A stretch of 64,000 nt of DNA. Origin: Ochotona curzoniae. Taxonomy: Eukaryota > Chordata > Mammalia > Lagomorpha > Ochotonidae. Positions 54,737-64,000 of this stretch are shown piece after piece. The stretch covers positions 2,418,001 to 2,482,000 of the forward strand of contig NW_024465777.1 of NCBI RefSeq assembly GCF_017591425.1, given 5' to 3'. The notes beneath the pieces are model-generated. The model worked only from the letters and a program-made list of their open reading frames with translations. It ran no database searches and was not told the origin of the DNA. The translations under genes and the position numbers were made by a program. Position 1 is the first letter of the stretch; every line of letters begins with the position of its first letter.

Positions 54737-57700
54737 CTTAAATAAAAGAAGGATGTTTGTCAGTTTGGTTTTCTTTTATTCTTCTCTGTGGTATACAGGA
54801 TTTTGTTAGTTGAACTGGATGTAGCAGCTTACTGAGCCAACTTTTCAAGAGAATAGTACAACAGTCCCCAGGCTTTTCCCTGGGTGGTTAATCTAACAGC
54901 TCACACTACAGGTAGCACCTTTCCTTTCTCACTGAAGCATTATCTCTCATTTTTTTTTTTCTTCTTGCTTACTTGGCTTAAACAAGTGCAGAGCAATCTT
55001 AAGTAAAAAGAGAGGAACAGCTGTCAGCCTTCACCTGAATGACAACCGGATTATTTTACCATTGAGCCCAGGGCCAGACACATCTTAGAATGGTATAACC
55101 CAGATGAGCTTAAACATGGCCTGTAGAGCCGCCTCATGAATTAAGAGTCTTGGAAACACGATGGCTCAACCACAACAGTTCTTCTGAAACTGTTATGTAC
55201 ATCACTTTATAAATAACATATAAGGCTCTAGAGAAAATACTCTTGAATTTTAAGACCCAATGCAAGTTAAAGCAAAACAAAACCAAACCAAGATCAGGCC
55301 TTCTAGTTCCATACAGATTGAGAACAATTTCAATGAGGGCCATGTCCTCAATCGACTGAATAATTCGCTGATATGTTTTGGACAAAAAATACCAAACAAA
55401 CCCAAGGACCATCTGGGCTCAAATCCTGGCTCTTGCCTTTTACTTCTTTGCGCTTAAGCTTCCTTAATTATCATTTAGTTCAAGTAAGAGCTTTGTGAAC
55501 AGGAAATGAGTCAACATATAGCCTTTCAAAAGCGTGTCTGGCACATCATAAACACTCAATAAAGTATCAGCTATCATTTAATCAAAACCATAAAACACCT
55601 ATGCTGCTTCCCTAAAGTGATTATCAATTCACATTAACTGCTCACCAACATTCAAAGATTTAGAAGATTGCCTTAAGCTGTTAGCCCCAATGCAGCTAGT
55701 TTAGGAAGAGGCAGAGCAGAATTACTGATCCAACAAAAAAATATAAACTTATCATCAGCTGACCCAATTTCATTTGAATGTGTACCTAACACTAACAAAT
55801 AAGCCTAAGTTACTTAACTCAAGGGGGTTAAAATGAAAAATCCTGAAATAACTTTTGATATTACATATGGAATTCTTAATTCAACGTAAAAGATGTAGCT
55901 TTCTGGCGATTTCTATCATCTCCAAAGTTGTGCCCAGTGCAACACTGATTAAAAAAAAATCCTACAGCTACAAAATGCTATTTCCATTATTTAGAATCAT
56001 ATTTAGTACTATAATAATTCCAGTTAATCATTATTTCCTTCATTTTGTTTTTATTATAGCACGGTTGCTTAATTTACAGCAAGCAGAAAATAAGCTGGGT
56101 CTTATCTTGATCCAAACATTGATGTTTTAAGGGTTGTACACAATATTTGTTAAAAAGAACATATAAAAATACCTTTTTAGAAGCTTCTATAAGAAAGAAA
56201 ATACAAAGTTTAACCCCACAACTTTCCTCTTTTCTAGAACTGCAAACTACTGCTACAAGTTTAAATAGACTTTGTTGTTTAAACTACACATTGGGAAAAA
56301 TCTTAAAAAAAAAAAAAAGGAAGAAACGTGCATATAAATGATTGCATAGCAGAACATGAACATTAACTGCAAAGAGTAAAGAAATGAAAGTTAGAAGTAC
56401 TATTAAATATACAAAGGTTCTAGAATCAATCCTTCAAACACATTCCACAGTATCTAAAAACCATCCTTTTGTTCTTCAGAGGCAAAGCCTAGATTTCTAA
56501 AACCAAAATTGGAAAAAGTATTCCTCCTAAAAGGAATCATTTTCCTACAAATTACTTAGATAAGCAAGCAATCTGAGATTTAAAAGACGCCAGCTTTATT
56601 CTGAAATGAGACTGGACATGTCACTTTATTGCCTTAAAATGACCTTTCAGAGAAACACTAAAAATTATATAATATAAATGGTTAAGGGTATTCCTCATGT
56701 TCATTCAACCACACAGATAGTTAAAAATCGAGAGATGACTCCTGCTTAAAACTAATCCTTTCCCCAAATTATTCTGCATTTCATGGCACCACAGAATCAT
56801 TTAGAAAACGGGGAGTGCAGCTTCTCGTTCCAACTTGCCTCACTTTAGCTAGAACTGAGGTGTGAAGAGTGAGTCTCCCTCAAGAAGCTGAGGCCTGTCT
56901 GGATACAAAAGCACCCATTCAGGGCTATAAGCTAACACTGTGACACTAGGCACACACACAGAAACCAAACTAACTTTGAAACAACTTACGTGCTTTTAAC
57001 AGCAGTAAGAAAACTAGTCAACAATGCTACTTAAACTTTAGAGTAACTACACAAGAACATCTTTTTTCCCCTTGAAATTATTTCTGCCATCAGGGACCTG
57101 CTCAAATTCTAAGGTGAGTTTTTTTTGATGTCTGTATGCTCTAAACTAGAAACAAGAGAAAAAGCAGTGAAGGCTCTATGTTTAGCCAAAACTTCAATAG
57201 CCCTGAAAATGCTATTTAACCCAGCTTGGTGGGGGGTATTCCCCCAGACTGGGGTTCAAAAACAACTAGTTCCAACCGTGTCATAAATAAACTGTCAGCA
57301 GGGTCAGGCCTCGGCACCTGGGCAAGACATAAAGGTCCACTCTGACCCTGCTGTGTCTGAGCAGTCAGTGCTATACTGTGGCTATTCACTTCTGTATCAT
57401 TCTATCTTATTAGCAAGCTACAGCTCAAGGTTAACAGTTCTACCAAATATGGATATCAAAGTTCATTTTAATAAGACAATGTTGCAAATTAAGGTCAACC
57501 AACATCTTTTCACCAAATACTTCAAGCATAAAAAATGAGAATCTTTACAAAAATATACAGAGACACCACAAATTGGTAGCTGCCCGTAACATTAAACAAA
57601 CTGGACTCCTACGAGTGGCTTCTCAACAGCATATCATTTTAATTATCACCATCGCCTGGTACAGGGACAACTAACAAGTGTTTTTTAAGCATCATTGCAA

Positions 57701-57783
57701 CATTGTATTCCTGATAATTTAAGTAAACCAAAACTATAAGTAAATGAATGATACATGCCTAAAAATTATCATGGTTTATGCTA
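54737..57783 (-). other. SRSF10: SRSF10 last intron (short form) or 3'UTR (long form)
   Basis: This SINE-free AT-rich stretch serves as the intron for the short isoform and as 3'UTR for the long one. Minus-strand ATTAAA candidates lie near 57467-57472 and 57637-57642. I cannot choose between them. Confidence 0.5.
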
Positions 57784-58081
57784 TCAGTGGCCACTGGACT
57801 TAGGACTAGTCCAAGACCTTGATCTAGATTTGGACCTAGACCTAGACTGTGATCTTGACTGAGATTTGGATCTAGGTGGTTCTTTTTTCCTTGATTCCTT
57901 TTCATCTCTTGAGCCAGACTTATAATGTGTTTTGGAATCTGTTTTAGAGGTGCCTCTACTTTTGGTGTGAGATGCAGACCTAGAACGTGATTTAGCCTTC
58001 ATTTCTTTCTTGGGCTGGGACTTGGACCGTGATCTTGAATTGGATTTAGATCTTGAAAAAGATCGATTTCGGTGTTTGAAT
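57784..58081 (-). CDS. SRSF10: SRSF10 long-isoform terminal exon (RS domain)
   Basis: These 298 nt encode the rest of Arg164 plus 98 residues of Arg/Ser-rich sequence ending in SPKSSGH and a stop, giving the 262-aa length of human SRSF10. The RS repeats mediate protein contacts and phosphorylation-dependent splicing control in the nucleus. The acceptor is ctgttttgaaag followed by attcaaacacc. Differences from the human sequence I remember are few (for example Thr to Ser in SHTKSRG and Tyr to Asp in SGSRDEK). Confidence 0.95.
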
Positions 58082-58212
58082 CTTTCAAAACAGAGGAGAG
58101 ATACAATTAGAGTAAAAATTAGATGCTATATTAATCAAATGTTATTTTTAGAGTAAAAGTTCACTCTGAAATTGAAAAATGCATGAGTCTTTTTCAAAGC
58201 AAAATTATTTAC

Positions 58213-58266
58213 CTATCATTGTCGGAATGGCTCCTGCTACGGCGAGGTCTTCCCGTCGGTCTACTG
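58213..58266 (-). CDS. SRSF10: SRSF10 exon 5 (RS-rich), with NAGNAG acceptor
   Basis: This 54-nt exon encodes NSRPTGRPRRSRSHSDNDR with split codons at both ends. The donor is gatag followed by gtaaat. The acceptor reads ttttagcagtag, a tandem NAG-NAG site. The downstream AG would start the exon at 58263 and drop one serine. Confidence 0.93.
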
Positions 58267-58470
58267 CTAAAAAGCACATCAGAAAAAGCAAACAGTGACA
58301 CACGTCTTAAATTTCTAATTAAAAGCAAACCATAAAACTTTGAAAGTAATACACTATGAATTTTTAGACTGAAGTAACATACATAATTTAAAAAGTAAAA
58401 CACCATTAAAAAAACAAAAATCCCACTAGCAAGATATCTACTTTAATAGATCACTGTACACCACACTTAC

Positions 58471-58633
58471 TTTCTAGGACTGTAAGATCTTCTATAGTTG
58501 TAATCAAAAGACCGACTTCTTGATCTCCTTCTTTCATAACTTCGGCTTCTGGAACGTCTATATCTGTCATAATCATCGTAACGTGAAGAACTGTACACAT
58601 TTCTCCCTTCCTTGGCTTTCATTTGATTTGGTG
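58471..58633 (-). CDS. SRSF10: SRSF10 exon 4 (linker and first RS region)
   Basis: These 163 nt encode residues 92-146, beginning PNQMKAKEGR and ending RRSYSPR plus the first two bases of Asn. The acceptor has a strong pyrimidine tract (tttttttttcttag) and the donor is agaaa followed by gtaagt. Both look like ordinary U2-type sites. Retention of the next intron would add Lys and stop at once (AAG TAA). Confidence 0.95.
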
Positions 58634-58899
58634 CTAAGAAAAAAAAAAAAGTGTTGAGATTATAGGGAAATAATTGCTGTACCCGTTTCTCTGCATACCA
58701 AGGGAAATACATATGTGTTTTGAGAGTCATTTGAGGCACTTCTGGTTCTGGTGCTGAGGTGTGGAAAATTAACCCTTTCAGCAACAAGTACTTTGAAAGT
58801 AGTCTCTTACAAGACTCCTTCTTGTGAACAATGACACTTTCTAAGGCCCCCAAATTGCTTTTTTCCAAGTTTGGGTAATTGGGGTTTGACCAAAGTCAA

Positions 58900-59055
58900 G
58901 AACTGGGAAGTTCTTCCTGATGCCCCACCGCTCTTGTTTTCTCAGACACCCTAGCAGGAAGCCATGAAGTGGTGGGAATCAGAACCAGTGCCCATACAGC
59001 ATGCTGCATTGTAAGGGATGGTTTCACCCGCTAGACAATATTAGCCCTAATGTGT
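58900..59055 (-). mobile_element. Old SINE fragment in an SRSF10 intron
   Basis: Diverged reversed body (gaatcagaaccagtgcccat) leads to the head complement cgctagacaatattagccc. Confidence 0.5.
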
Positions 59056-59284
59056 TTTTTAAGAGTTGCAAATTGTGATTTGAACCATATGCTGATTTGA
59101 AATTACCCTGCTATATAGTGTCCACTTATTAGAAACACAATATCTATTAGAAGTCCATGAAAGAATGCAGCTATACACTTAAAATTCTACAGCTCTGACA
59201 GACCATACCAAATGATGTACAAAAGTTAACATCTTTTGAATTCCACACACATCCATACCCTCAATCTTCCATTCTTGGATAATC

Positions 59285-59570
59285 CCAGTTTTTTTAAAAT
59301 TTAACTTTTATTGAAAAGGTAGATTTGCATAGCAGAATGAGGGACAGAGCTGAGCTGATCCTAAACCAGGAACCAGGAGTCTCTTTTGGGTCTCCCATGT
59401 AGGTAACAGGGTTCCAAGGCTTTGGGCCAACCTCTGTTGCTTTTCCAGGCCATAGCAGGGAAATGGATGGGAAATAGAGCAGCTGGGATATGAATCAGTG
59501 CCCAAATGGGATCCCAGTGCTTGTAAGCAGATGAGCTAATTAAGCCTTCGTGCAGCCCCTATCACATTCA
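59285..59570 (-). mobile_element. C-SINE in an SRSF10 intron, minus orientation
   Basis: It reads from taacttttattgaaaaggta to the head complement aagccttcgtgcagcccc, in the same sense as the gene. Confidence 0.8.
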
Positions 59571-59884
59571 ATTCTACAAAGCAGAAATTACTGTACATGC
59601 AAGAAAATATACATAAGTAACAGAGTGAATACCCAGGAATTGATTACTCAAACTACTAGAGGATTACCAATTACCTGTATCTAAGTACTACTATTTTTAC
59701 AGCACGCAACTAACACCTGCCATATGTTTATCACCTCCTCTCCTCAAATATCAGGTACTAACACAGAACGATTTTAGGCTGAATGTTATTCTACCTTTCC
59801 CAGCCCATTTCCACAGTGATGTACTCACACTGACTACCCAACAGTGCGTCCCTTTCAGCTCTATGTCCAATTATTAAACATCCA

Positions 59885-60125
59885 ATTGGGGCCAGTCATG
59901 TGGTCTAGATGGCTGATCCACCCTCTGATGCTGCCATAACCTGTGAGTTCCAGTTCAAATGCTGGCTGCCCCACTTCCAATCTCACTTCCTGCTAATGTG
60001 CCTGGGGAGGCAGCAGATCACCTGAGTGCCTGGAACTTGTTCCTTTCTAGGAGACCTGGGCAGAATTCCAGGTTTGTGCCTTTACCCTGGCCAGGGAAAG
60101 TGAACCTGTGCATGCAAGACCTCTC
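59885..60125 (+). mobile_element. C-SINE in an SRSF10 intron, plus orientation
   Basis: The head ggggccagtcatgtggtcta and body are present and the tail is lost. It lies only about 60 nt downstream of the exon 3 donor on the transcript, antisense to the gene. Confidence 0.7.
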
Positions 60126-60165
60126 TCCCGAACTATGTTATTAAACCATTTACCGAATTATCTTA

Positions 60166-60324
<159 letters not shown>

Positions 60325-60999
60325 TTACAGTGAATGAACGGTCAGTTGGTAAGCCTGAAACAACTCACAATCTCCCAATATTGTTCTGGCAATCAACCAG
60401 ATCCCAGTTCATAGCTGGTTGATTCAGCCATTATCATGCCATAGTAGAAATGCACTTGTAATTTCTGAAGGCATGTAGTTTTTGGAAAACATACTATAAA
60501 ATTATTACTGAAATAAGATGTTATAACTAAATCACCAAGTTATAACAAAGTCTATTTCCCAAGTATTTAGAATTAACTTCACAAAACAAAATTAAAAATC
60601 AGTCAAGTCTATGTTGAAAGTCAAAAAGATTCTTAAAATAAAAACAAATATACTGTTGCCCACATACTTGTTTCAAATAAAAAGGAAATGCCAATAGTTC
60701 TTGTGAAAGCAAGCAAAATGTGCCTTACCTTAAGAGACGGAAATAGTGACTTCAAGCTTATTTTGCTGTGCATCCTGCTGAGTCTAGTACTATTTCATAC
60801 AGCTGTTTGCACTGGGTCACTAGCCATTGTCAAGCAACACTCAGGACAATCACTGCATCAAAGCACATTCCATCCATGCACAGGCAGAGCATGCTAGCCC
60901 GGAGCCCACCGCTAGGGACTCCTACTTTGCAAAGCCCTAACCATGGTTTTACTCACACAAGGGCACTCTAAGCAGCTTTAGGCAGCACTGAGGATACAC

Positions 61000-63120
61000 A
61001 TCTTAGTCTGAGCAGCTATGTCTATGTCCCTGCCTCTAGTCAGTAGTGATGGTGAGAACCCCTGGCCTGACATACTCCAGCCAATCTTCCTTTTACTAAA
61101 ACCATCACTTTAACCTAGGCCAAGTACAGTTAAGACAGATTTGACAGAAAAAAACTTAATGCTTTAGCCTGCCTCTTTTGAAAACACCAGAGTGCAGATC
61201 TTGAGGATTAAAAACAAAAAATTGCCTGAGGCAACACATTCTTTTTTTAAACTGAAGGTGGCGTTCTTTTATTCCAAAGACTAAATGGTCTGCATTGCTC
61301 AACCTCCCCACTTCCTTTTCTGAAAGGAATCCAGGGCTGCAGGTTTGCAGCACTCTGCCTGAGCTCTTTATAGATAGGTTAAATGCCAGAAAAGATTTTC
61401 TCAAGGGAAAAATTGATGGGAAAATTAGAACCTTGAATATTAAAACCGAACAATCTCTCCAAGGTTAATGTGGTTGGGTTATAAAATTAAAAGCCACTTA
61501 GGCAAACCCATATTTCAGGGTCAGGGGTCTTTCCAAAATAAAACTTCTAAGCCTGTAACTTCCTTATCTAGTGTATATTTTAAAAAACAACCACTTTTCT
61601 TTGAATGCCTTTGTCAGACCATTATTTATAGTTCCCGTCATCACACTGCTGGGCTACCCAAACCAAGGGAGATCAGATCAGCCCTCTAAGCCCCATGCAC
61701 TACTACTCTGATTTACCACTGTCCAGTTAGCAGAGCTTTGCAATCCATTACTAACACTGTCCTCAGTCCCCGGCCTTTTCCTGACGTCTTCCCAGGCTCC
61801 AGCAGCACACCCATCTCTGCTGCTAAAGCTGAGCTCTCGGAAGGGGAATGGCAAGCTGAACCTGGGCCAGCCACCCACACTAGCCAGCAGGGTCAACTGC
61901 TCCTGTGTACGCGCTGAAGCAGCACAGGGCCCACTGGTTTCACAGAAAATTCCAGAAGCAAGGCCCCTAGTCATTACTTTTAACCACACACACATTTCTA
62001 GTGGATCTGAATGTACAAGGCCAACAGAACATCAGTCTCCCCTTTAAGCAGGGCTCAAACCACAGCGTGACCCCAGAATCACATGCTACTCCCCAAATCC
62101 CTGCCTGCTACTCTGTGGTACCAACTGCCTGGTCCAAAATGGGAGCGTGAATTTAAGCTTAGCAATAAAACATTCTCTTACTCTGAGAAGCAGAGAGCGT
62201 GCGCATTTATACAAAACCACAATCACAACATCCACAGGCCCACACAAACCAACTTAACAGGTTTTGTCACTAGACCAAACCAGAATTTTGTAAATTAACT
62301 GCTTACAAAACATTAAATAAATTAAAAAAAAAATAGATAAAATAAAAAAGGGAAAATAGTTATTCTGTAGGATACATCAGGTATGACTCCTTTAATCTTG
62401 GCCATCATTGAACTTCATCTTGACCTTTAACTCTTTAAGTGCTTGTCAGAAGGACTTGTCATGAGATGCTTGGCCAAATATGACAGATGGCTTTATCTTT
62501 AACTTTGGAAAACAACCTTTTCCCCCTTTTGTAGGTAAAGCGAGGCTTTGTCTCCCATTAGGCTTGTCCTTCTTCCAGCTTTTCTTTATTTTTTCTTTTC
62601 CCAAACTCATCCCTTCTCTTCAAGCCTGATCCTTAAGAGGTCTTTGGCTTGTCTACTTGCCTTAAGTGTTGAACTCTACTCTAACGGTTCTTTCATGCTT
62701 TCTCTTTGGGGTCGCCATAACTGTACAGCTTTACAATGTCTGAGGTAACAACAGAGGACAGCAAATTAGGGGACAATATTAAAGAAGTTTACCTCGTTAC
62801 ACAATTTGTTTTTGATCAAGTGATTCAAATTAACAAACAAGAATAGCAACTTTAATTGCTAAGCACAAGAACATATTAACTTTTAATTTGACTTAAAGGT
62901 GGTAGCAACCAGAGTGTATTCAAATTTAAATCACATATAATCACTGATTTCAGTTTCAGAAGCATGAATGGGAATTTAAATATTTCACTATTTTTGATTA
63001 ACTTTAAGAAATAGTAAGAGCAATGTGAGTTGAAGTTAATTTTCAAAAATTTGAAGACATAAGACATTTATTAGAAGACTATAAAACAAACAAAAAAAAA
63101 CCACAAAAAACACTACTTTT
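61000..63120 (-). other. SRSF10: SRSF10 U12 intron body, probably highly conserved
   Basis: This SINE-free interior of intron 2 is where published work in other mammals places an alternative exon and premature polyadenylation site used in autoregulation. I could not define that exon here. A minus-strand acceptor-like ttcctttcag near 61320 and an AATAAA near 62583 are only candidates. Confidence 0.35.
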
Positions 63121-63131
63121 CAGATGTTACC

Positions 63132-63137
63132 ACTTAC
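63132..63137 (-). promoter_or_regulatory. SRSF10: Candidate competing U2-type donor in SRSF10
   Basis: GTAAGT on the minus strand lies 60 nt downstream of the AT-AC donor. Its use would extend exon 2 and bring in an in-frame TGA at 63179-63181, only six codons after Gln57. Confidence 0.65.
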
Positions 63138-63181
63138 ATAAACTTGAATTTCAAACTTCAACACCCCTCACTACTCAGTCA

Positions 63182-63310
<129 letters not shown>

Positions 63311-63689
63311 TCATAAAAAGACCTCCAATTTGTTCCCGTCCTCCAGTTTCTTGGTAAGCAGCAGTCACACACCTGCTGAGATCTCAACCACAGGACCTGG
63401 GAGTTAGGCGTGACCCACACACAGCTCCTCTCAGCGCATCCCTAGGCGCCCGGACGTTCCAACCCTGGACATTAAGAGCGCACTTGAACACACCACGTCC
63501 TAAACACAGAACACCTACAGGCTTAAAATGAGCGATATGCCACTCCTGGTACTTTTGCAGAATTACCATCTTGCGGCTCGATGGGTCTGACACACGTGCA
63601 AGACAGCACCGCTTTTCCATAAAGCACAACAGTGGAAAACCAACACATTGTTAGAAATTAAATCTATATTTTCCACTCATCAGGAAAAA

Positions 63690-63800
63690 AAATATGAAAG
63701 TACTTCGAAAAGTTCGTGGAAAACTGTTTTAAAAGTTGCTTTATTTTGGTGCAAAAATGTCGAAATTCATGCACTGTTTTCATGATACGCACGACTCCTC
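63690..63800. mobile_element. Possible DNA-transposon (MITE-like) fragment
   Basis: The pattern gaaagtacttcgaaaagttc, then ttattttggtgcaaaaatgt, then aattcatgcactgttttcat resembles one end of a mammalian mariner-like MITE as I remember it. The opposite inverted end was not found. Confidence 0.35.
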
Positions 63801-64000
63801 AAAGACCTCGCCATACATGGATCTCAACTTTTCTTCCACCGAAATAAAACAGCTTTCGTTTTTCCTCAAAGGCCCGGCAGCACAAGCGCTGTGTACTTTT
63901 TCTCCCCCCCTTTACAGTCTCAGACTGATGGCAGCACTCTAGGGCCTTGACTATTTTTACCCTAAAATGTGAGCGACACGATTAGCAGGGGGAGGTGTCT
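63801..64000 (-). other. SRSF10: SRSF10 intron 1, incomplete
   Basis: I see no exon here. The sequence should be intron leading to exon 1 outside the window. Confidence 0.6.

Noticed and set aside
58467..58868. 133-aa SRSF10-related frame as one exon
   Set aside because: Only 58471-58633 is exonic. The upstream part reads through the pyrimidine tract and intron.
63384..63942. SRSF10 exon 1 within the right end
   Set aside because: No sequence encoding the expected N-terminus with RNP2 was found on the minus strand, so the exon must lie outside the window.

Overview
The window is nuclear DNA from a placental mammal, almost certainly a lagomorph and most likely a pika (Ochotona). It carries dozens of copies, in both orientations, of a tRNA-derived C-type SINE whose body reads 'cccatatgggcgccggttc', 'cagctccctgcttgtggcc', 'ccttgggaccctgcacccg' and ends in AATAAATAAAT. 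From memory this is the pika form rather than the rabbit form. The gene order CNR2, PNRC2, SRSF10 matches human 1p36.11. The neighbours FUCA1 and MYOM3 are not inside the window.

Layout: (1) 1-4,999 holds repeats and the probable CNR2 3' flank. (2) 5,020-6,090 (minus) is the complete single-exon CDS of CNR2, the cannabinoid receptor CB2, with a splice acceptor at 6,136-6,137. (3) 6,140-47,700 is about 41 kb of SINE-dense DNA. It should contain the untranslated 5' exon(s) and long intron of CNR2, but I could not locate an upstream exon. It also holds a 5S rRNA retropseudogene with no tail, several LTRs, LINE-1 fragments, microsatellites, and two oppositely oriented copies of a retroposon built from a degenerate tandem array. 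(4) 47,750-49,300 is the CpG-island promoter of PNRC2 (plus), whose coding exon is 49,488-49,841, followed by a 3'UTR of about 1.2 kb. (5) 51,910-64,000 (minus) is SRSF10 from exon 2 to its 3' ends. Exon 1, with the start codon, lies beyond the window.

The two right-hand genes converge tail to tail. PNRC2 links nuclear receptors to mRNA decapping and nonsense-mediated decay, and SRSF10 is an SR-family splicing regulator. SRSF10 shows the most interesting RNA logic: an AT-AC (U12-type) intron cutting the RNP1 motif, a competing GT-AG donor 60 nt downstream that would add a premature stop, a NAGNAG acceptor, and two alternative terminal exons for the 262-aa and 183-aa isoforms. This architecture agrees with published mammalian SRSF10 autoregulation, so it is conserved rather than new. 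The least expected observations are a 57-nt in-frame loss in PNRC2, three clustered cysteines in TM5 of CB2, and the array-bearing retroposon with its target-site duplication. I found no wholly new gene system.
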